The position numbers and the translations under genes were made by a program. A stretch of DNA of 64,000 bases from Marinimicrobium agarilyticum DSM 16975 (lineage in GTDB: Bacteria > Pseudomonadota > Gammaproteobacteria > Pseudomonadales > Cellvibrionaceae), in NCBI RefSeq assembly GCF_000423345.1, contig NZ_AUHU01000003.1, positions 310,001-374,000 on the forward strand, given 5' to 3'. The notes beneath the pieces are model-generated. The model saw only the letters and a program-made list of their open reading frames with translations. It was not told where the DNA came from and searched no databases. Shown here in pieces: positions 16,969-25,820 of the stretch; within the stretch, counting starts at the first letter, position 1; each line of letters opens with the position of its first letter.

Positions 16969-18129
16969 ATGTTGGAACGACTGGATATGACCGACACCAT
17001 CAAGGACGCCGCCGAGCGGCTGGAACGCTGGATCACGCAAGACGCCCTGCCTCTGTGGCAGCGGCTGGGGCTGAGCCCCCAGCATGGCGGACATTATGAG
17101 GCCCTGAATGCCGATGGCGGTATTGATCTGGCGTCTAACATCCGGGTTCGGGTGCAGGCCCGCCAGGCATTCTCTCTTGCGTTTTCGCATTATCGCAGCT
17201 GGTGCGATGGCGAGGCCATGGCCCGCCAGTTGATGCGCTTCGTGCACGATCGTACCGCCCATCCCAGTGCCGGAGGTGGCTTTACTCACCTCATGAGCCC
17301 GGACTTCGACATCATTGATGACAAGCAGGATCTGTACGATCACGCTTTCTTTCTGCTGGCTTACGCCTGGTGCTACCGTGCTTTCGGTGATGCGGCTTAT
17401 CTGGAGGGGGCCGAGCGTCTGATCGCCCACCTGGATCAGCGCTTCGGTTCCGTGCACGGCGGCTGGATTGAGGGGGACTATGAGTATCCCTGGCGCCGAC
17501 AGAACCCCCACATGCACCTGTTTGAGGCCATGATGGCTCTGTACGAGGCCAGTGGTGAGGCTCGCTGGCTGGCCCGCGCCGGGGAAATTTTTGCCCTGTT
17601 TCAGACCCGCTTCTTTGATCCCGAGCGGGCGGTTCTGTTCGAGTTCTTCGAGGAGGATTGGCAACTGAAGCACACCCCCGAGCAGGCACCGGTGGAGCCC
17701 GGGCATATGTTCGAATGGGTGTGGCTGCTGGACTGGTACCACCGTCTGACCGGCCACCCGGTGGCGGTGTATACCGAGGCGCTGTATCGCAAAGGGCTGG
17801 AGATCGGCCTGGTGCCTTCCGGTCTGGTGCTCGATGAGGTGCTACTGGATGGCACCCCCCTCAAGCAAACCCGGCGCTCCTGGGGGTTGACCGAGCTGAT
17901 CAAGGGTAGCCTGGTGCGCGCCCGTGAGGGCGACCCGGAAGCCGAGGCCCGGGCCGTGAAGGCCATCGATGATCTGTTTACCTACTATCTGACCGCCGCT
18001 ACCCCGGGAGCCCATGTGGATCAGCGTGGGGCGAATGACGAAGTCACCATGGATAAAGCGCCGGCGAGCACACTTTACCATTTGGTGGTGCTGGCGGCCG
18101 AAGTGTCGGATTACGCCCGCGCCCGCTAG
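16969..18129 (+). CDS. AGE-superfamily sugar isomerase/epimerase, probable D-mannose isomerase
   Basis: 386 residues (380 if the internal ATG at 16987 is used). The whole protein is an (alpha/alpha)6 barrel of the N-acylglucosamine 2-epimerase superfamily. Conserved stretches are SNIRVRVQARQAFSLAF, DLYDHAFFLLAYAW, WRRQNPHMHLFEAMMALYEA and VEPGHMFEWVWLLDWYHR, which place the catalytic His residues. In a mannan locus, with a separate cellobiose-2-epimerase-type paralogue at 24559, the likely reaction is mannose to fructose. AGE or YihS-type sulfo-sugar isomerases are alternatives. It is transcribed towards the lacI gene (convergent, 19 bp apart) and preceded by two LacI-type operators. Confidence 0.82.
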   Translation: MLERLDMTDTIKDAAERLERWITQDALPLWQRLGLSPQHGGHYEALNADGGIDLASNIRVRVQARQAFSLAFSHYRSWCDGEAMARQLMRFVHDRTAHPSAGGGFTHLMSPDFDIIDDKQDLYDHAFFLLAYAWCYRAFGDAAYLEGAERLIAHLDQRFGSVHGGWIEGDYEYPWRRQNPHMHLFEAMMALYEASGEARWLARAGEIFALFQTRFFDPERAVLFEFFEEDWQLKHTPEQAPVEPGHMFEWVWLLDWYHRLTGHPVAVYTEALYRKGLEIGLVPSGLVLDEVLLDGTPLKQTRRSWGLTELIKGSLVRAREGDPEAEARAVKAIDDLFTYYLTAATPGAHVDQRGANDEVTMDKAPASTLYHLVVLAAEVSDYARAR

Positions 18130-18148
18130 ACAAAGGGGGCGCGTGGGT

Positions 18149-19186
18149 TCAGGCGGTGGGGCTGGTTTTCTTGGTGCTACCGGCGTCGGCCGTGTTGGGT
18201 GCTGGCGCGGTACTTTTGCGAATAATAAACTCGGTGGGTAGCACGCACTCGGTTTGCGTCAATGGCTCCCCTTCGATGATTTTCAGAAGCATGTCCATGG
18301 CCATCTTGCCCATTTCTTCGGCGGGCTGGGACATGGTGGTCAGGCTGGGATCGCAGTACTTGGCGTAGGCGATGTCGTCAAAGCCGGTTACCGAAATATC
18401 TTCCGGGACCCGAATACCCTGGGATTTCAGCGTCTGAATGGCGCCAATGGCCATCTCATCATTCATTGAAAAAATGGCTGTGGGCCGGTTTTTCATGTGA
18501 CAGAACTGGAAGGCGCTGTTCAGCCCGGACCACATGGTGAAATCCCCCTCGGCGACCAACTCCGGCTCGAACGGAATACCGTGGGCCGCCAGGCTTTCCT
18601 TGTAGCCTTTCATTCGATCAATCGCGTGCGGGTTGTCTTTCAGGCCGGAAATCACCCCGATGCGCCGGTGCCCGAGCGAAATCAGATAATCCACCATGGT
18701 CTTGGCGGCGCCGCGGTTGTCGATACGCACGGAGGGGCCGGTCGTGTATTCGCAGCCGCAGGCATTCACCGAGGCGATGTCCGGCGGAATCACATTGTGG
18801 GCCTTTTCCGAGTGAGGGCGCAGCTGCAGCAGGCCGTCCGCCAGTCGAGTCTCCACGCGCCGGATGTATTCCAGCTCCCGCTCGGGCGTGCCCCGGGTGT
18901 CACCCAGAAGTACCGCATAGCCCTTTTGCTGGGCCCGGTCTTCAATGGCGCGGATCACCAGAGAGTAGAACGGGTTGGCGATGTCGGGCACCAAGACCAC
19001 GATGGCGTAGGAACGGGCCGAGCGGAAGTTGCGGGCGAGCATGTTGGGCCGGTAGCCGACTTTTTCAATCGCCCGGTGAACCTTGCTCATGCTCTCGTCC
19101 GAGACCTTCTCCGGGTTGCTGAGAGCGCGGGAAACGGTGGCAACGGAAACGCCGGCCTCACGCGCGACATCGCGAATACTGGACAT
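18149..19186 (-). CDS. LacI-family transcriptional regulator of the mannan locus
   Basis: 345 residues. The N-terminal helix-turn-helix and hinge are typical (IRDVAREAGVSVATVSRALSNPEKV, then GYRPNMLARNFRSARS with the minor-groove hinge). A periplasmic-binding-protein-like effector domain follows (VLVPDIANPFYSLVIRAIED, GHRRIGVISG, FSMNDEMAIGAIQTLK, ISVTGFDDIAYAKYCDPSLTT). The CytR/PurR-like recognition helix fits palindromes with a central CG. TGTAACCGGTTACA-like sites at 16671, 16735, 21123 and 23188 are the proposed targets. The effector is unknown; mannose, mannobiose or a phosphate of them is likely. It lies downstream of the GPH carrier gene on the same strand. Confidence 0.9.
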   Translation of the reverse strand: MSSIRDVAREAGVSVATVSRALSNPEKVSDESMSKVHRAIEKVGYRPNMLARNFRSARSYAIVVLVPDIANPFYSLVIRAIEDRAQQKGYAVLLGDTRGTPERELEYIRRVETRLADGLLQLRPHSEKAHNVIPPDIASVNACGCEYTTGPSVRIDNRGAAKTMVDYLISLGHRRIGVISGLKDNPHAIDRMKGYKESLAAHGIPFEPELVAEGDFTMWSGLNSAFQFCHMKNRPTAIFSMNDEMAIGAIQTLKSQGIRVPEDISVTGFDDIAYAKYCDPSLTTMSQPAEEMGKMAMDMLLKIIEGEPLTQTECVLPTEFIIRKSTAPAPNTADAGSTKKTSPTA

Positions 19187-19260
19187 AGTGGCAACTCTTT
19201 GGTGGACAGACCTGGATTATGGCACAAGTTACAACAAACGCCGACTGGCGCCAATGCGAT

Positions 19261-19292
19261 CTCCTCCGGCGTCCAGGCGGGCACCGGAGGAG
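19261..19292. other. Stem-loop between the GPH carrier and lacI genes
   Basis: CTCCTCCGG (19261-19269) and CCGGAGGAG (19284-19292) form a perfect 9-bp stem with a 14-nt loop. No T run follows on either strand, so it may tune processing or the carrier/repressor ratio rather than terminate transcription. Confidence 0.45.
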
Positions 19293-19298
19293 AGACTC

Positions 19299-20885
19299 TT
19301 ATGAGTCGGCGAGACCGGCTTCGCGGCGACGCTGACGCAAGTCGTATTCTATCTGATTCATGCGTTCGGCGTTGAGCGGGTACACCACCAGTAACAGAAT
19401 CGACAGGAAGGCGAAGATCGACGGGATCCAGCTCATGAGTGAGATCATACCCTCGGTGGCCTGCGGGATGGTGCTCGGGTCGGTACCGACGTAGCCGTAG
19501 GCGCTCAGTACAATCAGCACCACTGCCCCGGCGAAACCGCCACCGGTTTTCTGGATAAAGGTTCCCGCAGAGTAGAACAGGCCGGTGGCGCGACGGTTGT
19601 GCTTCCACTCGGAGTAGTCCGCCGCGTCCCCCAGCATGCTGAAGACCAGTACCGGCATAAAGGCGGCGAAGAACTCGGCGGACCCCCCAATGATGAAAAC
19701 CCAGAGTACCTCTCCCGGTGGAATCAGGGCGATGGTGCAGGTCAAGGCACCGCTGACGGCCAGCGAGATGATAAAGAGCGTCTTCTTGCCCAGAAGTCGG
19801 CCCAAGTAGCCGGCGGTCAGGGCCGCGACAATAGAGACCAGCAGCAGCACGATAAAGTACCAGCCCGAGAGCGTGGCATCGCCCACATAGTGCGTGAAAT
19901 AGTAGGCAATGACGCCATACTTGATGCCGTTGAACAGCATGGTCAGAAAGCCCAGCCCCAGAATCATCAGCCAGGGCATATTGGTGATCAGATCAATCAG
20001 ATCCCGCTGCGAAGGGGTGGTCTCGCTTTCGGGCTTGCGTACCAGCATGCGAACAAAATAGCCGGTGAGGAAGAGCGCCAGAGCGCACGCTATGCCGGTA
20101 TACAGGCTGTTCAGTTGGTAAACCGCATTCTTGTCCTGCGTCAGGCTGTAAAAGAACACCGAGATGGCCAACAGGGGCACGATAATCAGTGGCAGATTCA
20201 GGCTGAGGTCGGTCAGCTCCTTGCGCAGGGAGGCGGTATTGGCAACGGACTCGACCCGCTCGCGGGTGGTGAAAAACGTCACCAGGCACAGGGCCACCAG
20301 CAGAGCGGCAAAAATATACATGGTGTACTGATAGCCTTTGGCGTCATTGCCCTGGCCGAGCAGTTCCACCAGCTGCGGGGTGAACCCCATGACCAGAGCG
20401 CCGCCGAGAAAGGCGCCGGCAAAGCGGTAGCCGGACAGCACGCTACGCTCGTTATGGCTCGGGGTCATGACCCCCATCAGGGCTGAGTAGGGAACGTTAT
20501 TGACGGTATAGGCCAGGGTCAGGCCGATATAAGTAAAGTAGGCCCAGACCAGCTTCATCCCGGGGCTTACATCCGGCGCGGTAAAAGCCAGGATCATAAA
20601 CAGCCCCAGCACCGGCGCGGACCAGAGGATCCAGGGCCGGAAACGGCCGTGCTTTGACGTGGTGCGGTCTGCCACCATGCCCATGATGATGTCGGTCATC
20701 CCGTCGGAGAGGCGCACCACCAGCAGGAGCAAAGCGGCCGCCGCCGCGGAAATGCCCAGGGTGTCGGTATAGAAAATGGCCAGGTAGGCCAGTGCACCCC
20801 GCCAGACCAGGTTGGCGGCCGCATCGCCCATGGCGTAGCCACTTTTTTCCAGCAGGGAAAGTTTGTGTTGAGTCGGTTCCGTCAC
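19299..20885 (-). CDS. GPH-family (MFS) sugar:cation symporter
   Basis: 528 residues from GTG 20885, chosen because GAGG lies six bases upstream; ATG 20897 has no ribosome-binding site and the longer frame to 21191 enters the divergent promoter. About 12 membrane helices. GPH hallmarks: YAMGDAAANLVWRGALAYLAIFY at the start, RLSDGMTDIIMGMVADRT with the charged cytoplasmic loop GRFRPWILW, and NNVPYSALMGVMTPSHNERS. Relatives (MelB, XynB/XylP types) carry glycosides with Na+ or H+. Placement beside lacI in the mannan locus suggests uptake of manno- or gluco-disaccharides. It is divergent from the SSS transporter, with an operator between. Confidence 0.9.
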   Translation of the reverse strand: MTEPTQHKLSLLEKSGYAMGDAAANLVWRGALAYLAIFYTDTLGISAAAAALLLLVVRLSDGMTDIIMGMVADRTTSKHGRFRPWILWSAPVLGLFMILAFTAPDVSPGMKLVWAYFTYIGLTLAYTVNNVPYSALMGVMTPSHNERSVLSGYRFAGAFLGGALVMGFTPQLVELLGQGNDAKGYQYTMYIFAALLVALCLVTFFTTRERVESVANTASLRKELTDLSLNLPLIIVPLLAISVFFYSLTQDKNAVYQLNSLYTGIACALALFLTGYFVRMLVRKPESETTPSQRDLIDLITNMPWLMILGLGFLTMLFNGIKYGVIAYYFTHYVGDATLSGWYFIVLLLVSIVAALTAGYLGRLLGKKTLFIISLAVSGALTCTIALIPPGEVLWVFIIGGSAEFFAAFMPVLVFSMLGDAADYSEWKHNRRATGLFYSAGTFIQKTGGGFAGAVVLIVLSAYGYVGTDPSTIPQATEGMISLMSWIPSIFAFLSILLLVVYPLNAERMNQIEYDLRQRRREAGLADS

Positions 20886-21108
20886 TGAACACCTCATTGG
20901 TTTTGTTATAGGGGGGAGTGGAATCCGTGCCTGTGCCGATTGCCGTGTTGTTGTGTGGTATTGCCTGACAGGCCGCAGAGAGAGGGCTTCTGCTGGATCA
21001 AGGCCACCCCGGTTGAGAGCGGGGCTAGCATAATGGGCGGGTTGGAAAATGTACAGTGAGATGCGTTGACACGCGCCAAGGGCCGCGCTTTGGTAGAGAA
21101 AAAGGCGC

Positions 21109-21137
21109 TTGCAATGCGCTATGGAACCGGTTACATT
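21109..21137 (+). promoter_or_regulatory. sigma-70 promoter of the SSS transporter with embedded LacI-type operator
   Basis: TTGCAA (21109-21114), a 17-bp spacer and TACATT (21132-21137). The palindrome GGAACCGGTTACA (21123-21135; core AACCGGTT 21125-21132) fills the spacer and overlaps the -10 box, so a bound repressor would block RNA polymerase. The GH130 promoter has the same layout. The site lies in the 343-bp gap between the divergent GPH and SSS transporter genes; the rest of that gap holds nothing else recognisable. Confidence 0.72.
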
Positions 21138-21228
21138 TGTCGCCTGTTTGAGCGCGCGGCCGGGCCACCTTGGTCCGCCGGCGCCCGACACCGTAGAGAA
21201 GACGTACCATAATAACGGGATTGACCTT

Positions 21229-23103
21229 ATGCAGTTTCAACTTGCCACCCTCGACCTCGTGGTTATTTTCATTTACGGGCTGGCCACGCTCGGTGTCGGG
21301 CTCTGGGTGTCGCGCCGTGCCTCCGGCAACATCCGCAGCTACTTTCTGGGCGGCAACAAGCTGCGCTGGTATTTTCTGGGTATTTCCAACGCCTCGGGCC
21401 AGTTCGATATCAGCGGCACCATGTGGTTGGTGTCCCTGTTGTTCATTTACGGGCTGACCAGTATTTATATCCCCTGGCTCTGGCCGGTGTTCAACCAGAT
21501 TTTCCTGATGGTGTTTTTGTCGATCTGGCTGCGCCGCTCTGGGGTGATGACCGGCGCGGAGTGGATCAACTTCCGCTTTGGCGACGGTATGGGCGCCCGT
21601 CTGTCGCACCTGAGTGTGGTGTTCTTCGCCCTGGTCGGGGTGATGAGTTTTCTCGCCTACGGCTTTATCGGTATCGGCAAATTTGCCGCTGTCTTCCTGC
21701 CCTGGCAACTGCACGCCGAGCCCTATTGGAATGAAGTGTTCTACGGTCTGATCATTACTGCCATTACCACGGTGTATGTGGTGAAGGGCGGCATGTTCAG
21801 CGTGGTGTTCACCGAGGTGCTGCAGTTCTTCATCATGACCATTGCCTGCGTGGCGGTGGGCATTATTGCCATGCAACAGGTTTCGCCCGAGGTGCTTCAG
21901 GCGGTCATTCCCAACGGCTGGACGGATGTGGGCCTCAAGTGGACCCTGGATATGGACTGGAGCGGTACCCTGGATGCCGCCAATGCCCGAATCGATGCCG
22001 ATGGCTACGACATGTTCGGCATTTTCTTCATGCTGATGTTGCTCAAGGGCATTCTGGTCAGCATGGCCGGCCCGGCGCCCAACTACGATATGCAGCGGAT
22101 TCTTTCGGCACAGTCGCCCACCGAAGCCGCCAAGGTCAGTTGGTTTGTGAATGTGGTGATGCTGTTTCCCCGTTACATGTTGATTACCGGTCTGACGGCG
22201 CTGGCGCTGACGTTCTTTATGGATGACCTGCGCGCCATGGGTGATGCGGTGGATTTCGAGCAGATCCTGCCCATGGCCATGAAACATTACGTGCCTACCG
22301 GGCTGCTCGGTTTGCTGATTGCCGGCCTGCTGGCCGCCTTCATGTCCACTTTTGCGGCGACCACCAATGCGGCGCCGGCTTATGTCGTCAATGATATCTA
22401 CAAGCGTTATATCAACGACGATGCGGACCCCAAACGGTACGTTTATCTCAGCTATATCGTCTCCGTCGCCTTTGTCGTGATCGGGGTGGGTATTGGCCTG
22501 TTTATCCCGACATTGCACGACATTATCCAGTGGATCGTCAGCGGTCTCTACGGGGCTTATGCTGCCTCCAACGTGCTCAAGTGGTATTGGTGGCGCTTCA
22601 ACGGCTATGGCTATTTCTTTGGCATGGTGGTGGGGCTGCTCATTGCTCTTGGACTGCCGATGGTGACCGATCTCGATCCGCTCTACGCTTTCCCCTTCAT
22701 GCTCGCGGCCTGTCTGGTGGTCTGCATCGCCGGGTCCCTGTTGACGGAGCCGGATGACATGGAGGTGCTCAAGCGGTTCTATGTGAAAGTTCGCCCCTGG
22801 GGCTTCTGGGGGCCGGTGCGCGAAGCCGTGCAGGCGGACTATCCGGACGTCAAGGCCAACCCGCACTTTCTGCGAGACGCCACGAATGTCGTGGTCGGGA
22901 TTATCTGGCAGACCGGTCTGGTGGCCGCGCCGATCTTTATGGTGATTCAGCACTGGCAGGAATTCGCGGTCGCCATGGGGGTTATCGCGCTCACCAGTGT
23001 GTTCCTGTGGCGCAACTGGTGGTGCAAGTTGGAGGAGTACCCGGACGATATGCCCGCCGAACTGGTGCGGGAAGCGGAACAGAGTATCGTTTCCAAGCAT
23101 TAA
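21229..23103 (+). CDS. Sodium:solute symporter (SSS family), probable manno-oligosaccharide/mannose carrier
   Basis: 624 residues. The open frame extends back to 21109 through the promoter, so ATG 21229 is used. About 14 membrane helices, with SSS features: YFLGGNKLRWYFLGISNASGQFDISGTMW in the first sodium-site helices, PAPNYDMQRILSAQSPTEAAKVSW, and GLLGLLIAGLLAAFMSTFAATTNAAPAYVVNDIYKRY, where the Ser/Thr pair of the Na2 site lies. The closest functional types are sugar SSS carriers (SglT/SGLT-like). The promoter carries the locus operator, and a GC-rich stem-loop follows the stop. Confidence 0.9.
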   Translation: MQFQLATLDLVVIFIYGLATLGVGLWVSRRASGNIRSYFLGGNKLRWYFLGISNASGQFDISGTMWLVSLLFIYGLTSIYIPWLWPVFNQIFLMVFLSIWLRRSGVMTGAEWINFRFGDGMGARLSHLSVVFFALVGVMSFLAYGFIGIGKFAAVFLPWQLHAEPYWNEVFYGLIITAITTVYVVKGGMFSVVFTEVLQFFIMTIACVAVGIIAMQQVSPEVLQAVIPNGWTDVGLKWTLDMDWSGTLDAANARIDADGYDMFGIFFMLMLLKGILVSMAGPAPNYDMQRILSAQSPTEAAKVSWFVNVVMLFPRYMLITGLTALALTFFMDDLRAMGDAVDFEQILPMAMKHYVPTGLLGLLIAGLLAAFMSTFAATTNAAPAYVVNDIYKRYINDDADPKRYVYLSYIVSVAFVVIGVGIGLFIPTLHDIIQWIVSGLYGAYAASNVLKWYWWRFNGYGYFFGMVVGLLIALGLPMVTDLDPLYAFPFMLAACLVVCIAGSLLTEPDDMEVLKRFYVKVRPWGFWGPVREAVQADYPDVKANPHFLRDATNVVVGIIWQTGLVAAPIFMVIQHWQEFAVAMGVIALTSVFLWRNWWCKLEEYPDDMPAELVREAEQSIVSKH

Positions 23104-23107
23104 TGCG

Positions 23108-23140
23108 TGGGTGAGCGCGCCAGGGCGGCGCGCTCACCCA
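23108..23140 (+). other. Long GC-rich stem-loop after the SSS transporter gene
   Basis: A perfect 14-bp stem (23108-23121 with 23127-23140) and a 5-nt loop, four bases after the stop codon, without a T run. It probably stabilises the mRNA 3' end or pauses polymerase; it could act as a Rho-linked terminator. Confidence 0.55.
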
Positions 23141-23174
23141 AGTGCTGCGGTATTCGGCCTTGAGGCCAAATGGG

Positions 23175-23203
23175 TTGCATATTGAGCTGTAACCGATTAC
23201 ATT
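23175..23203 (+). promoter_or_regulatory. sigma-70 promoter of the GH130 operon with embedded LacI-type operator
   Basis: TTGCAT (23175-23180), a 17-bp spacer and TACATT (23198-23203). The palindrome TGTAACCGATTACA (23188-23201) overlaps the -10 box exactly as at the SSS promoter, including the identical TACATT. This is the clearest instance of the locus operator. Confidence 0.75.
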
Positions 23204-23377
23204 GTGGAAAAGGCTTTATTGCCCATCGCTGTATTACCCGTCTGGCCGAGGGCCGCCCGGGGACGGCGTACAAAAAGGGGCCGGTTTCGGGGCTTGGTGT
23301 TTTGGCCTCCGGCCCCATGTGTCTAATAAAAGTCGGCGTGTTGCGATGAGCCGACCTCAGTCAGGATTTGATGTTTC

Positions 23378-24559
23378 ATGAGTGACTTTAACGACGACGT
23401 TCAGTCGCTGTTGCGCGACCACGAAGCCCTCATTACCCGTAAGAACAGTCCGGCCGCTGGCGGCAACGGCGTCTACCAGCGGTGGCAGAATCCGATTCTG
23501 ACCGCCGAGCACGCCCCTGTCTTCTGGCGTTACGACCTCAACCCGGACACCAACCCGCACTTGATGGAGCGCCTGGGGGTGAATGCCACCTTCAATGCCG
23601 GCGCGCTGTACCGGGATGGCAAATACCTTTTGGCGGTTCGGGTCGAAGGTGACGATCGCAAATCCTTCTTTGCCATTGCCGAGAGTCCCAACGGCGTGGA
23701 TAACTTCCGCTTCTGGGATTACCCCATCACGCTGCCGGAAACCGATCGCCCCGACACCAACGTCTACGACATGCGTTTGACCCAGCACGAAGACGGTTAT
23801 ATTTACGGCCTGTTCTGCACCGAACGCAAAGACGAAAGCCAGCCCAATGACCTGTCGGCAGCCGAGGCTCAGTGCGGGATCGCTCGTACCAAAGACCTGG
23901 TTTCCTGGGAGCGGCTGCCGGATCTGGTGACCTATTCCGGTCAGCAGCGCAACGTGGTTTTGCACCCCGAGTTTGTCAACGGCAAGTACGCCCTTTACAC
24001 CCGACCGCAGGACGGCTTTATCAGCGTGGGTAAAGGCGGCGGCATCGGCTGGGGGTTGAGCGAGTCCATGGAAAACGCCGAAATCAAAGAAGAAGTGATT
24101 GTCGACGGTAAGGCCTATCACACGATCAAAGAAGTGAAGAACGGCCAGGGGCCGGTGCCCATCAAAACCGACCGGGGCTGGCTGCACCTCGCTCACGGGG
24201 TGCGCAATACCGCCGCCGGTTTGCGCTATGTGCTGTACATGTTCATGACCGAGCTGGAGCGGCCCTGGGTGGTCACGCACCGTCCGGCGGGGCACTTTAT
24301 TGCGCCCAAGGGTGAAGAGCGCGTGGGCGATGTCTCCAACGTGACCTTTGCCAACGGTTGGATCGTCAATGACAACAACGAGGTGTTTATCTATTACGCC
24401 TCCTCGGACACCCGCATGCACGTCGCCACGTCCACCGTGGACAGGCTGGTGGACTATGTGGTGAACACCCCCGAGGACGGTCTGCGCTCAGCCGCTTCGG
24501 TCGCCACCCGCAACCAGCTGATTGCCGCGAACCTCAAGGTACTGGAAGGAATGAAGTAA
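23378..24559 (+). CDS. GH130 4-O-beta-D-mannosyl-D-glucose phosphorylase
   Basis: 393 residues, the size of characterised mannosylglucose phosphorylases. A five-bladed propeller of the GH130_1 type with [35 protein letters not shown] (catalytic Asp131, the same number as in the Bacteroides fragilis enzyme) and phosphate-binding basic residues around [15 protein letters not shown]. It converts mannosyl-beta-1,4-glucose plus phosphate to mannose-1-phosphate and glucose. Its stop overlaps the start of the epimerase gene (TAATG), coupling it to the enzyme that makes its substrate. Its promoter holds the LacI-type operator. No signal peptide, so it is cytoplasmic. Confidence 0.93.
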   Translation: MSDFNDDVQSLLRDHEALITRKNSPAAGGNGVYQRWQNPILTAEHAPVFWRYDLNPDTNPHLMERLGVNATFNAGALYRDGKYLLAVRVEGDDRKSFFAIAESPNGVDNFRFWDYPITLPETDRPDTNVYDMRLTQHEDGYIYGLFCTERKDESQPNDLSAAEAQCGIARTKDLVSWERLPDLVTYSGQQRNVVLHPEFVNGKYALYTRPQDGFISVGKGGGIGWGLSESMENAEIKEEVIVDGKAYHTIKEVKNGQGPVPIKTDRGWLHLAHGVRNTAAGLRYVLYMFMTELERPWVVTHRPAGHFIAPKGEERVGDVSNVTFANGWIVNDNNEVFIYYASSDTRMHVATSTVDRLVDYVVNTPEDGLRSAASVATRNQLIAANLKVLEGMK

Positions 24560-25776
24560 TGGCCGTGGACGAACTGGCGTATGATGAGCAGCAGAAAATG
24601 CTGTCTCGGGAGTTTCATGCTGAACTGGTGGGCATCGCGGACTGGTGGCTTGAGCATGGTCGGGACGATGTGCGCGGTGGCTTTTTCGGCGAGGTAGGGG
24701 TGGACAATACCCCGGTGCCGGAGGCTGACAAAGGCATTGTGCTCAATACCCGGATACTCTGGTTTTTCTGCGAGCTTGCCCGGACGGTGAATGACCCCCG
24801 TTACCGGGAGGCGGCTGAGCGAAGCTATCGCTACCTCCTGGAACACTTCCTGGATGAGCGGCACGGCGGCGTCTACTGGATGCTCGATGCTGACGGCCGT
24901 CCCAAGGATACCAAAAAGCAGGTCTACGCCCAGGCATTTGCCATCTACGCGTTGCTGGCTTACTACCAGTTGACCGAAGAGCCCCGTGCGCTCACCGAAG
25001 CGCAAAACGCATTTGTGTTGCTGGAGCGATACACCGTGGACCGGGAAAAGGGCGGCTACCTCGAGGCGTTTACTCGCGAATGGCAGGCCATGGATGATGT
25101 TCGTCTGAGTACCAAAGACCTCAACTTCCCCAAGACCATGAATACCCACCTGCATGTACTGGAAGCGTACACCACCCTGTATCAGGTAGACCGGTCCGAG
25201 AGAGTGGCCGATGCCCTGCGTTACGCGATCGATTGCTTCGACCGGCACATTATCAACAAAGGCAACTTTCACCTGCGTATGTTCATGGACCACGACTGGA
25301 AGGATCACTCTCCAGGGTTTACCTATGGGCATGACATTGAGTGCAGTTGGTTGCTGGCCAAAGCGGTGGAGTCTTTGGGGGACAACAGCGTCACCGAACG
25401 GTTGCGCCCCTCTATTCTCGCGATTGCCGATGTCTGCCTGAAAGAGGCGATGGGTGAGCACGGGGAAATGTACGACGGCTACGAATTTGACACCCACCGG
25501 GTCAATCGAGAGCGGGTCTGGTGGGTACAGGCCGAAGCCATGGTGGGCTATTACAAGGCTTATAGCCTCTGCGGAGAGGACCGTTTCTTTTTGGCCGCCG
25601 AACGGCTCTGGCGTTTCATTCAGAGGTACCAGATGGCGGGCGAGAGTGGCGAATGGCTGTGGCTGTCCACGCTGGATGATCAGTCCCACGCACCGCCCTA
25701 TAAGCTGGGACCCTGGAAAGGGCCCTACCACAACGGGCGGGCGATGCTGGAAATGATTCGCCTGCTGGACGACTAG
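24559..25776 (+). CDS. Mannobiose/cellobiose 2-epimerase (AGE superfamily)
   Basis: 405 residues. (alpha/alpha)6 barrel with cellobiose-2-epimerase hallmarks: KGIVLNTRILWFFCELAR, NFPKTMNTHLHVLEAYTTLY, GHDIECSWLLAKA, RVWWVQAEAMVGYY and the C-terminal GPWKGPYHNGRAMLEM. Catalytic His residues lie in NTHLHVLEA, YGHDIE and near KGPYHNGR. Overlap with the GH130 gene (TAATG) indicates mannobiose 2-epimerase activity: beta-1,4-mannobiose to mannosyl-glucose, which GH130 then phosphorolyses. Activity on cellobiose is also expected of this family. Cytoplasmic. Confidence 0.92.
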   Translation: MAVDELAYDEQQKMLSREFHAELVGIADWWLEHGRDDVRGGFFGEVGVDNTPVPEADKGIVLNTRILWFFCELARTVNDPRYREAAERSYRYLLEHFLDERHGGVYWMLDADGRPKDTKKQVYAQAFAIYALLAYYQLTEEPRALTEAQNAFVLLERYTVDREKGGYLEAFTREWQAMDDVRLSTKDLNFPKTMNTHLHVLEAYTTLYQVDRSERVADALRYAIDCFDRHIINKGNFHLRMFMDHDWKDHSPGFTYGHDIECSWLLAKAVESLGDNSVTERLRPSILAIADVCLKEAMGEHGEMYDGYEFDTHRVNRERVWWVQAEAMVGYYKAYSLCGEDRFFLAAERLWRFIQRYQMAGESGEWLWLSTLDDQSHAPPYKLGPWKGPYHNGRAMLEMIRLLDD

Positions 25777-25820
25777 AAAGCAATAGAAAAACCCTTTTAA
25801 CAATAATCTGAAGGTCGGTT

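Noticed and set aside
21025-23100. 691-residue open frame on the minus strand opposite the SSS transporter
   Set aside because: Its sequence is His- and Gln-rich low-complexity antisense of a membrane protein gene, has no family match I can see, and the plus strand encodes a clear transporter. Similar shadows at 24454-25803, 25797-27179 and 48241-49686 are rejected for the same reason.
23268-23320. GGGGCCGG / CCGGCCCC hairpin before the GH130 gene as a terminator
   Set aside because: The stem is only 8 bp with a long loop and no T run, so no function is assigned.
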